From assembly GCA_031771865.1 (NCBI GenBank), contig JASISA010000001.1, positions 186,001 to 250,000 of the forward strand: a stretch of DNA of 64,000 nucleotides, written 5' to 3'. A program made the position numbers and the translations under genes. Below the pieces are notes generated by a model that had not been told where the DNA came from, searched no databases, and saw nothing but the letters and a program-made list of their open reading frames with translations. Shown in pieces: positions 41,168-53,508 of this stretch (positions are counted from its first letter, which is position 1; every line of letters starts with the position of its first letter). The DNA comes from Nothophaeocryptopus gaeumannii. Its lineage: Eukaryota; Ascomycota; Dothideomycetes; Mycosphaerellales; Mycosphaerellaceae.

Positions 41168-43069
41168 GATCGCAACAGCTCAATGATTCCAATGTTGAAC
41201 AAAACAACGACTGTCCCATGATGCCCGACGAGCGGTCTGGTCTTTGCGTAGAACTAGTCCATTGCGCTTCGCTTGTTCGCGCAAAGACAAGGGTGACTGC
41301 AAAGCTGAGGCCGTTGCGAGGGTCGGGTTGTTTGGTCGGTCAAGCGACGACGAGGACGGTGGTTGCGAATGGCTCGTAGGGCTGCACAGGGCTGCGGGTC
41401 GATTGTACAGGCGAGCTGATTGCTTGATTTGCACAGGGAGTCGCAAATGTGTCAGTGATCAGTGGTGCGTAGTTCCTGTGTCTTCGCAGTGTGTGGAGTA
41501 GGCAGAGTCTAGGGATGCAGGTGTCGGCGTTCGCTGGCGTTCGTTCGTGCAGCAACGTTGCTGAGTTGGCGCGATACAGCTGGTCGACAGGCACAGTAGT
41601 CGGGTTACAGTGGATGTCTTGAGGATGACGTCCTCCCGGGCGGCAGGGCTACGTTAAGGAACCGGATGCAGCTTAGCCTTCCAGCATCACCGAAGAGTCA
41701 GTGGCGTTGCAATAGGATCGGCTTCCGGCCACGAGGAACGCGTAGAGGCACCGAGTTTCCCTTATGTAACTTCTTTACAAGCTCATAGGCAAGACAAGAC
41801 CACGGACAAGACGACGTTCTGTCCTGGTTTCTTTGTTCCTTGGCGCCTGCTGGCCGTGATCACGCCCCATGCGACACCAACGTCTACACGGCCTTGTGTT
41901 TCACACACCCAACAGCCGCCTCTGGCTCAGGTACCACAGCTGGGGCCCATGGTTTGGGGAGAGCCAAGGCCGAGCAGGATAGGTGGGCGGGCGGTACGGA
42001 AGTAGAGTACGAGTTACAGTAGTACACCTGCTGCTCACCTGCTGCTGCTTGCCGGCAGTCTACAGCCGACTCCTCCCTTGGTGCTTGGTACTACTACTGC
42101 TACAGCGTTACTACTAGTTACCTGGGTGCAGACAAGTCCGTCTTGTCGCGTTTCTGCTGATGGCGGAAGAAATTTCTCCTCTCTGCGCACGAACGGCACA
42201 CGCGGAGCATCTTGGGCATCATCACCCACCGCTCACCGCTCACCTCACACCAAGCCAGCAAGCCAACAAGGAGTCCGTCTCGTCTGCCGAGCCTGCCGAG
42301 TCCCCCGCACACGTGTCTATCCACGCCGAGTCTCTCCCACCACGCGGCCGCCGTGCTTTCGTCTTTCTTCTGCCTGCGTGTAATACGTGACATGTCCCCA
42401 TTCGCCACACGTCACAAGCCACTACTGCCACCATACAGCGACTGCGGCAGTTCGCGCTAATCTAACAAACAAAGCTATCGACCCACGCCAAGATCGCTAC
42501 AAGGGCCCTCAGTCTCATGCAGACAAGGACTCCGACCGTAGCACCAGCGCAGGAGACAGAACTCCGAGGCTGCCGTCAAACCAATCGCGCACCTCGCGCA
42601 AACTGACACGCCAACACATATGCGATCTTACCTTCCGAGCCTCCCTTTCCAACACGTCCGAACACCTGCGTCGCATCCATCAAGCCATTCTCCAGGAGCC
42701 GGAGCATTCACCAAAGCAAGGAAATTGACCACCTCTCTCAAATCTTCTCCTCTGCGCCGTGTTCAAAACGTGCGCCTCCTGACTGCCTTCGTTCGCAGGT
42801 GGTTTTGCGCTACGTCACAATCCAGAAACCAGCCCAAGCAGGCAGCATCTCAACCTCACTATCGTTTATCCCAGCGCGCATACCTGTCCGTCTTCGCGCC
42901 ACCGGGATGCTCCTGGATACGACCCAGATCGGAAGAACAGGTATTGTAAGCGCCATCATCGTACGAGCGAGGATTTTCCGTACATGCGACAGATACTATC
43001 ATCGGAGCAAGCATCCAACGAGTCGAGAATAGACAACTGCACAAATGAGGTAAGCAGTCGCAAACGCCG
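41168..43069. other. Intergenic: VAC7 upstream and gene-free DNA
   Basis: No gene supported. The left part is the VAC7 promoter and leader. Around 42.02-42.12 kb there are short CTG and TAC triplet runs (ctgctgctcacctgctgctg). ORFs on both strands lack motifs. Confidence 0.5.
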
Positions 43070-43200
43070 CTTACTCCCAGAATACTTCTTAGGTGCAGGA
43101 TACGTGCCTGTCGTGCAGCCTCGACAAACGTTGGGCACAACATGCTGCAAACGGCGCAAGGACAGAAGTGACGATCATACAAGGGCCTGGTCAACCCGAA
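43070..43200 (+). repeat. Dispersed repeat, copy A
   Basis: Shares with 47.70-47.84 kb, in the same orientation, a TACTTCTT(A/G)(G/A)G(T/C)TGCAG block. About 45-55 bp further on it shares CATGCTGCAAACGGCG followed by (C/T)AAGGAC and TGACGATC, then a weaker CGAAACAAG. Between the blocks the two copies are diverged. This is an old duplicated element with no coding capacity of its own. Confidence 0.65.
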
Positions 43201-44209
43201 ACAAGAAACGCGTAAACAACACGGTCACGCTCGAGGTCACGTCAGAGAGCAGAGGGTGGTCTTGATCACAGAGCTGTTCACTTGCGAATCGTAGCCTTTA
43301 ACACACACAGACGTGACCCTTTTCCTCTCCAAGACCCCGGTACAGTACACGATCGCTGAACATGTCCGCAAAGGCTTAATATATTAGGGCCAACACTGCC
43401 AGCTCCTAACAAGTCATAGACTTCTGACACAGGTGCGACACTCTTCATGAAGCCAGCGCAGAAACACGGGTTGAGGTGGAAGAAGCAGCAAACACAGAAG
43501 ACGGAGCTAGCAGTGAGGCAGGGACTACCAGAAGGAGAAGAGGAGTAATCACCACTTGCAAGACTGCAGAAGAATGTACCAGAGCAGGCGAGGGAAAGAT
43601 CCCGTGGAAGCAGGGCCCTCATTTTGTCGACAGTATGGACAAACGGACCCGAAAGACCATGCTCCTATCTCACGCGGAATACGTAGTCCTTTGCGAATGC
43701 GCCACCGGTCTCCAAAAGACTTTATTATTGAGCGAGTAAGAAAGAGTGTGAGTCTCCGGATATAACAAAGGACTCAATCGGGATCGAGGATGGATTGAGA
43801 TGGAAGATGTTGTTGTGGCGGAATCGAAGGGATCAAGAACGTCATCCACGGCTAATGTTGAGATCCGGAGCTCGGTTAAACATTTGTCCGCCTAGAAACT
43901 CAAATGCCAAATGCACGGTATGAAAGCCAAACATCTGTCAGCGCGTCACGGACGCCTCTCCGACCCCAACGACCATCCAATGTCATCAGCAGCGGAATCC
44001 TAAGTTTCCTGATGGCTCGCTGTCTCTCCATAACGTTTCTAGCGACTTCCATCTGCAGGTTCGGGGCGCTCATCAGCTTCGAGCCGCTGAACCTTGAGTA
44101 CCTACAACATGGCAAAGTGTAAATGCCGTTTTGGGCCTTTTTTAAACAGATATCCTCCATTCGAACAAATGGCTTCTCAGTCTGACCATCTCATCAACCT
44201 CCTACCGCC
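43201..44209. other. Intergenic: GMC oxidoreductase upstream region
   Basis: About 1 kb with no gene supported. It should hold the promoter of the GMC gene, whose start lies directly after a CCTCCTACCGCC leader. Confidence 0.5.
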
Positions 44210-46243
44210 ATGCGTGCACTCCTACCCCTACTGGGCTTAAGCCCATGCGTGGCGTCGACGCAGTACTATGCAGGATATCACACTGACGGTCGCGGACCCT
44301 TTGGATATGTACCTGGCAATGATTTTGGCCTACCTCAAAACGCCACTTATGACTACGTACGTACATCAGCTGTTGGCCTGCTGTGTCTACAGATGCTGAA
44401 CTCTGCAGGTCGTGGTAGGAGGTGGCACTGCTGGCCTAGCTGTTGCATATCGCCTTGCAGAGAATTGTTCTCAAAGCGTGGCAGTCGTAGAAGCCGGTGG
44501 ATTCTACGAGAGCGAGAATGGCAACACATCCGCTGTGCCCGCGTATTGTACACACTATGGCGACACGACTGTAGATTCTGCCAATCAATATCCGAATGTG
44601 GATTGGGGATTCGTTACGCAGTTCCAGGAAGGTCTCGGCGGTAGGAGGCATTACGGACGTGGGAAGACACTTGGTGGAAGGTAAGCAAGAAATAGAGTAG
44701 CTCTGGATGCGCCAAAACTGAACCACACTGTAGCTCGGCACAAAACGCTATGATCTACAATCGAGGCACCATCGGCTCATACAAAGACTGGGCAGATCTG
44801 GTCGGAGATGAAGCCTGGACCTTCGACCGACTGTTGCCATATTTTGCACGCGGGATTCATTTCTCGCCGCCAAACACCACACTGCGCGCAGCAAACGCCA
44901 GTGTCCCGCCACCAGCGAACCCGAACGCGTACAGTGCCTCTGGTGGTCCGCTCCAGCTCTCGCATCCAAATTTCGCCCAAATATTTGCCAGCTACATTGA
45001 TGGCGCCATGCAAGAGTCAGGAATTCCAGTGCAACAAGACTTCGTCAGCGGTAGCTTGCTTGGAAGGCAGTACGCACCGTTGACGATCAGCTATCCTCAG
45101 GAAGAGCGATCGAGTTCTCAGACATCATACCTCGATACTGCGTTGCGAAGTGGAAGGACTAATTTGAGAGTCTATACTCAAACGCTCGCCAAGCGTGTGC
45201 TGTTCAATGGAAACAAGACTGCCTCTGGCGTTGAGGTAGAGACCGGGTCCCTTCAAAACGTACGCAGCTTCGTCCTCAAAGCTCGCAAAGAGGTCATTGT
45301 CTCTGCGGGTGCTTTCCAGTCTCCGCAATTGCTGATGGTATCTGGTATTGGGCCGAGGCAACAGCTGGTAGCACACAACATCAGTGTCATAGCAGATCGA
45401 CCAGGTGTCGGGACAGGGATGCAAGACCACCTTGATTTTGCGCCAGTTTATTACACGAACGTTGTCAATGGCGTTGGAGCTGCGAGTGACCCAGCTCTTC
45501 GTGGTCCCATCGAGCAAGAATACAAATACAACCGCACTGGTCAATTGACGAACGCAGGAGTCGACTACATCGGATGGGAGAAGCTTCCGCAGCCATATCG
45601 CTCGAACCTGAGCTCTACTGCCATTCAAGATCTTGCACAATATCCGGCGGACTGGCCGGAGATCGAGTATGAGGTGACAGGCGCAGCATTGGCAGGGAGC
45701 GATCCCACGAAGCGTTACGGCACTATCGTCACGGTCCCGGTATCGCCGCTGTCTAGAGGCTGGGTGAACATCACCTCCAGCAGTACTCGCGACCTTCCGC
45801 TTGTCAATCCCAATCAGCTCTCGCATCCCACCGACCGGGAAGTCGCTGTGCAAGCATTTAAGCGCTCGCGCTCCTTCTTCCACACGAAAGCGATGCAACC
45901 GATTCTGATCGAAGAATACATGCCTGGCGCGAACGTGACGAGTGACGAAGACATCCTTGCCTATATTATGAAGAGTAGCTACCAGAATTGGCATGCATCC
46001 TGCACCTGTCGAATGGGCAAAGCGAATGACACGATGGCGGTGGTAGATTCGCATGCTCGAGTCATTGGCGTTAAGGGACTGAGGGTAGTTGATGCTTCCT
46101 CCTTCGCTCTGCTCCCGCCCGGACATCCGCAAAGCACAGTTTGTAAGTTCATACGACGAATGTCTACACCGACGCTGCTGACATACCGCCCCGTAGATGT
46201 ATTGGCAGAAAAGATAGCCGCGGACATCTTGGCTGGAAACTGA
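44210..46243 (+). CDS. Secreted GMC-family FAD oxidoreductase
   Basis: Exons 44210-44356, 44409-44680, 44734-46142 and 46197-46243 give 624 residues. The signal peptide is about residues 1-17 (MRALLPLLGLSPCVAST). The ADP-binding motif spans the first intron: YDY joined to VVVGGGTAGLAVAYRLAEN. FAD contacts follow at VVEAGGF and GRGKTLGGSSAQNAMIYNRG, with DWGFVTQFQEGLGG between. The C-terminal catalytic region has NWHASCTCRMG and PPGHPQSTVY, the latter split by the last intron; ignoring that intron also leaves an open frame, which could mislead annotation. Relatives are aryl-alcohol, glucose and similar oxidases or dehydrogenases (AA3) that act outside the cell, often supplying H2O2. Several N-glycosylation sequons are present. 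Substrate unknown. Confidence 0.9.
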
Positions 46244-47703
46244 GGTTCTATTGAAGTGGTAGCAGAAAAGTGCGGGAGATAATGTGTTGATTGATTGATG
46301 CTAACAAGTAGGAGGAAGCAGAAGTTGAGGAAGGTAAATAGGTAGTGAATGCTGAGGCTACTAATGCCTGTCGAAGGAGGCGTTCAACTACCGCTACACA
46401 TTGCGCGTACCTTACCACGCCCGCTACTCCACCCCAACTCGGACAATAGAATGTGTCTGGTTTCGCCGACAAGTCAGTGCTTGGCACATGCAACGCTCGC
46501 TTTAGGCATGCGAGGCTATGACCCCGGACTCCAGGCCTCTAGTCGACCTACTGACTGGCCCTGCACGATGTCTCGGATCTACTTGGTTCAATCGCGGTTA
46601 CGATCATCTCCTTTATTTCGCCTGACATGGCGAATGGCGCATGTTACGAGTATAAGCAAAGGTAAGCACGTGCGAGTATCCTGCAGCTCTGCGAGAGAGG
46701 TTACAGGGCGTTGACTGGCTGCGGAATGAGAAGGCGGACGGACGAAAGCTGGTGTATTCGATCGTGTAGTCAGTAGTCAGCTCAATCACGGACCTCCCAC
46801 GCCTCCGTATCACTCTCATGTGATCTCAACGTCCGCCCCACTTTCGATTCGGTGAAACTGCCGTAGTAACGTAGCTCTGTTCTAGCGCCGCCAAGACTCT
46901 CACGTGACGCTCAAAAGACACGCTAGCCTTTGACGACGACGACACCGACGCGAGCCTGGTGAACAATGTGGAACATGCCGAGTCCTCTGCTCCTCTTCCA
47001 CAGCTCACTACTACACGCGACCGTCGCGACTTGTCGAGGGTACGATACCGGCAGAATGCATAGCAATGGCATAGCAATGGCATACTTCGGCTTGTATGCC
47101 AGACATGGAAGCAGCGCAGTCTAGGATATCTGTTCATGCTGGAAGTGACGGGTGAGTTCCTCGAAGGGCTGCTGCTCATGGGTCCGCTAGAAGCTTACGA
47201 GGGCTTTGGAGTTGTGAATTGAGCCGCTGATTGCGATGTATTTGCGTGCGACGGTGGGAGTTAAGTCGGGATCATAAGATTGTTGTCCCGTTCATGGGAG
47301 CCGAAGAATAGGCTTGTTAGGAGGCGTGTTAGGGATAAGAATTCCAACTTCGCGTCGATTGAAGCCAACGAAGAGCCATGTTGGGCAATGCTTCGTGTAT
47401 CGCCACAATCTGTGGCAAATGAAACTAGGGCAGTGCAGCTGATATTTGACTGTGTTCTTTTCGGGGTATTGAGAAAGATATCGAACCAGACAACTGCGAC
47501 GTGGTCTATGAAGATACAATATGCATTCCCGTCAAAAACGAGGGTATGTGATGGCAACTATTTCCCCACCATCCACGTCCGGATTTTTGTCTTCATGTTC
47601 CACAGGCTGTGGGTGCTTATGTACGAAGGCATTTTATATTGTGGTCCCGCGGGACCTTGTGGAAAACACAGATGGGACACAGACGCGAGATGATCGAAGG
47701 AAG
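46244..47703. other. Intergenic, no gene seen
   Basis: About 1.5 kb downstream of the GMC gene. Short ORFs on both strands lack motifs. Confidence 0.45.
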
Positions 47704-47845
47704 CTTTTCCCAAAGTACTTCTTGAGCTGCAGCATGTCGTGCTGCCATCGATGGATGCTGAGCGAGGATGGATGCACGACATGCTGCAAACGGCGTAAGG
47801 ACGTGACGATCTCACGACGTGTTTGTTCTAACCAACTCGAAACAA
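47704..47845 (+). repeat. Dispersed repeat, copy B
   Basis: The partner of the copy at 43.07 kb in direct orientation. It carries the TACTTCTTGAGCTGCAGCAT block and CATGCTGCAAACGGCGTAAG, followed by TGACGATC and CGAAACAAG. The pair brackets the GMC oxidoreductase gene at distances of 1.0 and 1.5 kb. Confidence 0.65.
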
Positions 47846-48394
47846 GCGAGCAAGTCGACAACGCGAGGAGGTATGTATTGACGAAAGTCTGAGATGAAGT
47901 GAGTGAACCCAAGATGAATCCGTGTCATGGTGATGGTAAGGTAGAAGCTACTCTGTCCGTATCTGCATAATCGCATCTAATAGTCAGTCATTCGACGGTC
48001 GCTTTTCATGCCAATAGAGTAGAAACAGCGCCATGGGTGGTGAGCCAGCCGTGCAATCCAAGCGTTGCTTTCAAACAAAAGATCCAAATGCTTCAATTCA
48101 TGCTGTCATTCGATCGAAAAAGTCAAAACCTCCGGTGCGCTGGTTCCCAAGCTTGCCATGCTTTCCACACTCCACAAAATGCTCATATCGTTAGGTCGTT
48201 ACGTTCAAGTTACATGTTCTCGCTCTTTCAATGCAGCCGTTACTCTCGTCACTGTCCTGTTCCAGTCTCTGACTTCTGTCGTCTCTGTCATCCCTGGTCT
48301 GGCGTTAATGATGCGCTAATAGCCGATATGAGTTGTCGTCCCAAGCAAGGGTCTTCCAGTAAGGGATGCTCGCCCACTGACGGGAGGAAAGTGC
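47846..48394. other. Intergenic, WEE1 3' side
   Basis: About 550 bp after the second repeat copy. It should hold the WEE1 terminator; nothing else was recognised. Confidence 0.5.
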
Positions 48395-51300
48395 CTAAAT
48401 ATCCATCATCTCAACGTCCTGTCCTGTTCCCGAGTTCAACACATCGTCCGCCGGACCATAGTTGCCTTCATACACCGTGGCGCCCGCGCGACGACGTTGT
48501 TGCACCCATTGGACAGCACCAGCACCGAGCAGCTGATCAATCGACGGGCGCTGGTCTGGATCTGGACAAATCATCCACTGGACGACACGATCGAGCGCCT
48601 CTAAATCCGTCGGGTCGATCATGAAATTCGGAGGGTTGACAAGATCTTGACTTCGCTTGAGCTTGCGTGCGATCGGACGCAAGAAGCTAAGATCATCGTC
48701 TCCTTGTTGTGAGGTGCAAAGAGATTCATTCGATTGTCCATTGAGAAGCTCGACTGGATCGCCAGAGTCGTCGCGCACAAGACTGCTGTCTGAGCTCCAT
48801 GTCAGGCTGGGCAAGTCACTGAGATCACCAGTCCGAAGACGTTGCCAGGAAGCGCCATTGTCAGGAAGCACGATATTGCCGGCAATCTCAAGCATGATCA
48901 TGCCGAGTGCGAAGATGTCGGCAGGCTTGTCAAATCTACCGGAGAGCACTTCAGGGCCGATATACTCTCGGTCACCCTCACCATCGAGGCCAGGTGGTGC
49001 GGGCCACGAGCTCGCCATGCCAAAGTCACCGATCTTGAGGAGTCCCTCCCAGTCGATGAAGACGTTTGCGGGCTTCAGATCGAGGTGTATGAAGTTGGCG
49101 TCGTGGATCGACTTGACGCCCGCTGATAGCTCCAGCAAGATCTTCCAGATCCTAAAATCGTCTAGTCTGCCCTTAAATCCGGTTTGCAGCAGGAAGTCTC
49201 TCAAGTTACCGTTTTCGCAGTATTCAGTCTGGATGTACAGGTGATTCTTAGATTCCCAGTCATCGACCCGTTCCACAATGTGCTCATGGCCGCGAAGTGA
49301 TTTGAGTATCTCAACTTCGTGCATCTTACGCTGACGGTCTCTCACACCAGCATACGGGCGTCGAGACTTCTTGACGGCCCACACTCTAGGCCCGGGGCTT
49401 GACCTTTGATGCTTTGCGGCTGGTCCATCGGGGACGGGCTTCTCGACTTTGTAGACCTGTGAGAACTCGCCAATGCCGATGGACGTGACTTGTCCGAAAC
49501 GGCATGTGAGTGATGTGTCGACGTCGTTCTGGAAGTAGCCGGAGTTCGCTAGACTTTGTCCATGACTGAAGTTGAATGAGTCTCCACGAGGCCCCGTAGG
49601 CGTCGCGGGTGGAAAGCTGCAGCTGTTCAACGACAGCGACGGTCGGTTCTCGACCGAGATGGAAAGACTACTTGGATCTGGCGGAGTAAAAGACTCTTGG
49701 GGAGTGTGCGGAGACGCCTTGTCTGCGCTCCCGTTGATAGTCACTGGGCTGGGCGCTGAAAAAGATATTGGCTTAGCATGGGTGCTTTCGGCAGCATCCA
49801 ACACGGGGTGTGATCGCAGCGAACGCTTAGCAAGCGGTGTAGGGGTAGTCGTTCTCGGTGGAACTTGCACCGTATGACTGCGAAACAAGCGCGGCGAAGG
49901 AGTGGTACTGGCAGTCAATGTGATGAAAGGCATTGGCGAATCATCGATGATCGCGCAGTCCGGGTCCTTCTCGCGCCGAAAGCAAGGCGTAAAATCAGTA
50001 GGCATGAACTTACACTCGTCGTCTGCAGTCGGCGAACGCTCGCGATCGGCAGGCGAGGCGAACGTATCGGGACCCAGTGATGTTCTCCTTCCAAACAGCG
50101 TACTGCGAAGACTGCTGCTCTTGCCCTTAGATTGAGGCCTAGTCGTTGTCGAGGTCGATTTGGTCGGTGTCGGAGGCAAATCGTCTGCCATTGTCTTGTC
50201 ATCGAAACGTTGTGTCGGTGAATTGTTCCCGTCATCTCCATCGATACTAATGAATGAGCTGCGGCGAGTAAGTTGAGGCTGGTTGGTCCGAGAGCCGAAG
50301 ATGTTGACGCCCTTCCCAAATGACTCTGGAGATACGTTGGAGATCCGTCCGTTGAAGGGAGTGCTTGGAGACCCAAACTCATGCATTGGTCGTGCAACCT
50401 TGCCGAGCGCTGATGGAGCCGGGGTGCCTCCGAAGGAGATATGCGGTGCCTTCTTGGATGGTGTGTCCGGCATGTGCGTGCTAGAAAACAAGGCCGGCGG
50501 GGGTCCGTCGATATTGCGATGACGCTTGGAGATCAATCCGGTGGACATGAAGGCTTGCGGCAGCGGCTTAGCCATCTTGTAGCCGGCTGGCGTAACGTGG
50601 TCTCCTTGGACATCCGCCGGAAAGGGGCGCAACGCACCAAGCGGCAATGACTTCGAGAATCCTGGTGCTGGTCGTGGTACTGCCGGAGGCTGTTCGGTTG
50701 AAGTTTCCACGCTGGCCGCCCGTGGCTCAGGATTTGGTTGCTCAGCAGTCGGTGTGGTGCCATCATCTGATACGCTGGACGTCGAAGACGAAGGCGTCAA
50801 AGCGTGAGACAACGGATGCGGCTTTGGAGCTGACTGGTAAAGTTTTTGTGCTGGTGGCGGGAACAAAACTGGAGGGTCGCTTGCGTTTCCTCGGCGGAAA
50901 GGTGACTCCATATCGGGGCTGCGTAGAGGCAATGCGCCATCCAGAGACATTCTCGACCGCGCACGGGAAAGCGATGGACTCATCACCGAATCTCGCATGG
51001 AGTCACCAAAGAGATTCTTGCGAACGGAGGTCGTGCGCTGTTGCAAAGTAGACTTTCGTAGGCTGATAGGTCGCCTTTGCGGTGAGTTGGCAGCTGGAGA
51101 GTTCCAGGTGAAAGTTGGGCCAAACTCCTGCTCCTTCTCCTCATAAGACTCGGTAAATTCGCCATGAGTCCCACCAAACGACTGCTCAAAGATGTTGAAG
51201 TCCAGACTGGATGCGCCATGTAAGCTCCTTCGTTTACTACTGCGCGGGCTTCCAAGGCTTGCGGCCTCAAGATTCATGACCCCATCGCTGCGCTTCAACG

Positions 51301-51868
51301 GGCTGGACTTCATGGGTGACGCGTGCTCTCGCATTACAGGCTGCAAGAACTTCCCCGGTCCTGGCTTGTTAAAGTCGATCTTTATCGGTTCATCGAAGCG
51401 CGAGTCTGGCGCAGCCTTCGCGGTATCTTCGCTGCAGTCCATGTTTTCTTGGTCGTGCTCCGCAGATGTTCGGCGGGTTGAGTATCGCGGTGCGACGTTC
51501 GCCTGGTTGGTGTTGTCGCTGAGAGCGCGCCGGAGCGGGCTGTTAGGTGATGTCCGACGCGACCTTGCGCGCACAACACCAGCGCGAGGAGGTGCGGTCT
51601 TGCTCTGAGCAGTCGAGTCGGCGCTGCATGCGCGGCTGAGTCCTGAAGGTGACCGAGGCGCCGGGGACATAGGCGCATTCGACGAAGATGTTGCGCTTTT
51701 TGTTGTGAGCAATGTGAATCTCGACGGCTTCGAAGGTGAGCGCGAGAGAGACCGGCGGATCTGTCGAACGGTCGTGAAGCCGTCAACCTGGGGACTGCGA
51801 GGGTGGGTGGGAGACAACATGTGCATCGAGCCTCCCGGAGAGTGGCGTGGTGAGTATTCCAACTCCAT
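48395..51868 (-). CDS. WEE1: Mitosis inhibitor protein kinase WEE1/SWE1
   Basis: A 1157-residue single-exon protein started at the first ATG (MELEYSPRHSPGGSM). The first 780 residues are disordered and full of SP/TP sites, as in fungal Wee1, which is itself regulated by phosphorylation. The kinase domain begins RFGQVTSIGIGEFSQVYKV, with the ATP-binding Lys in VWAVKKSRRPYAG. Then come EVEILKSLRGHEHIV, YIQTEYCENGNLRDFLLQ, the catalytic loop HLDLKPANV, DFGMA and the Wee1-type GEGDREYIGPEVLSG. Wee1 phosphorylates the inhibitory Tyr of Cdk1 in the nucleus and holds the G2/M transition. The catalytic loop HLD, not HRD, is normal for the family. A long insert between kinase subdomains X and XI is seen. 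Confidence 0.95.
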   Translation of the reverse strand: MELEYSPRHSPGGSMHMLSPTHPRSPQVDGFTTVRQIRRSLSRSPSKPSRFTLLTTKSATSSSNAPMSPAPRSPSGLSRACSADSTAQSKTAPPRAGVVRARSRRTSPNSPLRRALSDNTNQANVAPRYSTRRTSAEHDQENMDCSEDTAKAAPDSRFDEPIKIDFNKPGPGKFLQPVMREHASPMKSSPLKRSDGVMNLEAASLGSPRSSKRRSLHGASSLDFNIFEQSFGGTHGEFTESYEEKEQEFGPTFTWNSPAANSPQRRPISLRKSTLQQRTTSVRKNLFGDSMRDSVMSPSLSRARSRMSLDGALPLRSPDMESPFRRGNASDPPVLFPPPAQKLYQSAPKPHPLSHALTPSSSTSSVSDDGTTPTAEQPNPEPRAASVETSTEQPPAVPRPAPGFSKSLPLGALRPFPADVQGDHVTPAGYKMAKPLPQAFMSTGLISKRHRNIDGPPPALFSSTHMPDTPSKKAPHISFGGTPAPSALGKVARPMHEFGSPSTPFNGRISNVSPESFGKGVNIFGSRTNQPQLTRRSSFISIDGDDGNNSPTQRFDDKTMADDLPPTPTKSTSTTTRPQSKGKSSSLRSTLFGRRTSLGPDTFASPADRERSPTADDECKFMPTDFTPCFRREKDPDCAIIDDSPMPFITLTASTTPSPRLFRSHTVQVPPRTTTPTPLAKRSLRSHPVLDAAESTHAKPISFSAPSPVTINGSADKASPHTPQESFTPPDPSSLSISVENRPSLSLNSCSFPPATPTGPRGDSFNFSHGQSLANSGYFQNDVDTSLTCRFGQVTSIGIGEFSQVYKVEKPVPDGPAAKHQRSSPGPRVWAVKKSRRPYAGVRDRQRKMHEVEILKSLRGHEHIVERVDDWESKNHLYIQTEYCENGNLRDFLLQTGFKGRLDDFRIWKILLELSAGVKSIHDANFIHLDLKPANVFIDWEGLLKIGDFGMASSWPAPPGLDGEGDREYIGPEVLSGRFDKPADIFALGMIMLEIAGNIVLPDNGASWQRLRTGDLSDLPSLTWSSDSSLVRDDSGDPVELLNGQSNESLCTSQQGDDDLSFLRPIARKLKRSQDLVNPPNFMIDPTDLEALDRVVQWMICPDPDQRPSIDQLLGAGAVQWVQQRRRAGATVYEGNYGPADDVLNSGTGQDVEMMDI

Positions 51869-53508
51869 TGCCACCACCTGCTGTCAAGCGAAATCTTGCG
51901 CCGGCGCCAGGGTGAGTGTCGCGTCGAGTGCGACGGGCGGTGTCGCGATGAGTCGGCGCGTAGTGTATGGAAGTGCGCACTGATGCAGTTCTCGGAGATG
52001 GTCGTAGTACAGTCGGGATGGCTTGTCCTGTAAGTGGGGGGCTGGGAAGGAGTCGAGGCAGCAGTTGTCGGTCGCTTGGTGAAGGGTGATCGCGCGCGCG
52101 CGTTCTGGGTGACGATGAGGTTCGGTCGGAGGTCGTCAAAGCGGGCGGAGTCTATCGCATGCCGTATCTCGGGGTGCCGGCAGACTCTTGACGATAAGGA
52201 TGCCTGATTGGACTAGGTGTTGTTGCTCGCTGGTGTTGTGAGGAATGTGAAGTCGAAGACAAGGCGCGCGTCATACGCTGCAGCGGGCAATGTTATGATT
52301 GACGTCGGCAGTCGTGCCGCGACCGAGTCAGCCGTTCACACTGGCCAGTGTTGATATGCCGGAAGACGTGCTGAGCATCACCGTCGCAAGCGCGCGGAAG
52401 TGTAGGATGAGGTGCGCAAGAAGAGGGATCGATCGATGGAGAAGTCGCGTGCGAGGCGTGTAGGAGGAGAGGAAGGAAGGCGCTCGCAGGGTCCTAGGCT
52501 TGGCTTTGTTTGGATGCAGATGCAGGGATGGGGCCTACCACCGCGAGTCGAGCGCGCCTGCCCGTGACCCACCGCTGTGGCTTGGCGCCTTCTGTTTTCG
52601 AGATGTTCGTGGAGTCGATGGCAAGTGCAGGCGTGTCACCTCAATCGCTTTCGCCTCAGCTCGAGCACTCCTCCCTATCTCCTTCTCTTCTCATCAGGCA
52701 ATATTCTCATCACCATCCCTTTCACATGCTCCGTGTCTGGAAGAGGCAGCCTATAATCAAACATTACGACCACGGTTTCCCACCAACGGCAGCGATAGAC
52801 TCCCCAGAACACGTCACCGAGCAGACCCTGAAGGCGGTTTCGCAAAGGGAATCCCCGTCTGTTCTTCACTCTTGCAGCTCGCGGTTGGTCGCCGACCGCC
52901 CAAAATCACGATGAATGACATCCTGCCCAACTTGTTGCCTGACGGGTGAGGTACCGTATCTGGCAGCGAGCAATCTCCGCCAACCAGCCTTCGGCTTCAG
53001 CTAGACAGTAGTCTCGCCTTGTTTCTTGCGCAGTGCTCGAACTTTCTCCGCCACTATTATTCAACTGCTAAAATTATCAGAAAGAGAGTCCAAGCGCGGT
53101 TATCGATTGCTCGCGTGAACATGTCTGAGAATCTCAGACAGCTGCCGCCCATCGGCAGTGAGCAGCGGCGTGGAGCCAGCCAGAAAGTGTCTCGTGACCA
53201 ATGACGAATGGATGAACGAAGACCAGCATCTCTTTGTGCTCGACTGGAACTTTCACTTCACGCTACACCCACGCTACATTCACGTCATACAACCCCACCG
53301 AGGTATGCAAGTATAAGATGCATTCAGTGCCCAGCGTAGCCGTGTTTTACAGCAACGCCCAGAGCAACAGCCTTCTCCTCCAGTCCCTCCGGATCGGACA
53401 TCGAGATCGAACAACGAGATCGAATAAGACCACTCCACGACACTGGCTGAGACCATCTCAAATTTTCGAGCAGCAAACCCCGTCGAATTGAAACAACAAC
53501 CTGCAACA
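51869..53508. other. Intergenic: WEE1 promoter region
   Basis: About 1.6 kb with no gene supported. It holds a CG run (gatcgcgcgcgcgcgttc, near 52.09 kb) and pyrimidine-rich tracts. Its length fits a regulated cell-cycle promoter plus leader. Confidence 0.5.

Noticed and set aside
40305..41186. 293-codon plus-strand ORF over VAC7
   Set aside because: Antisense to the Ser/Pro-rich part of VAC7, low-complexity, no motif.
42387..43265. Plus-strand ORFs before the GMC gene
   Set aside because: Composition is like flanking DNA, and one contains the dispersed repeat; no domain seen.
46143..46196. Reading through the last GMC intron as coding
   Set aside because: The frame is open, but splicing restores the conserved GHPQSTVY-to-VLAEKIA join, so the intron is real.
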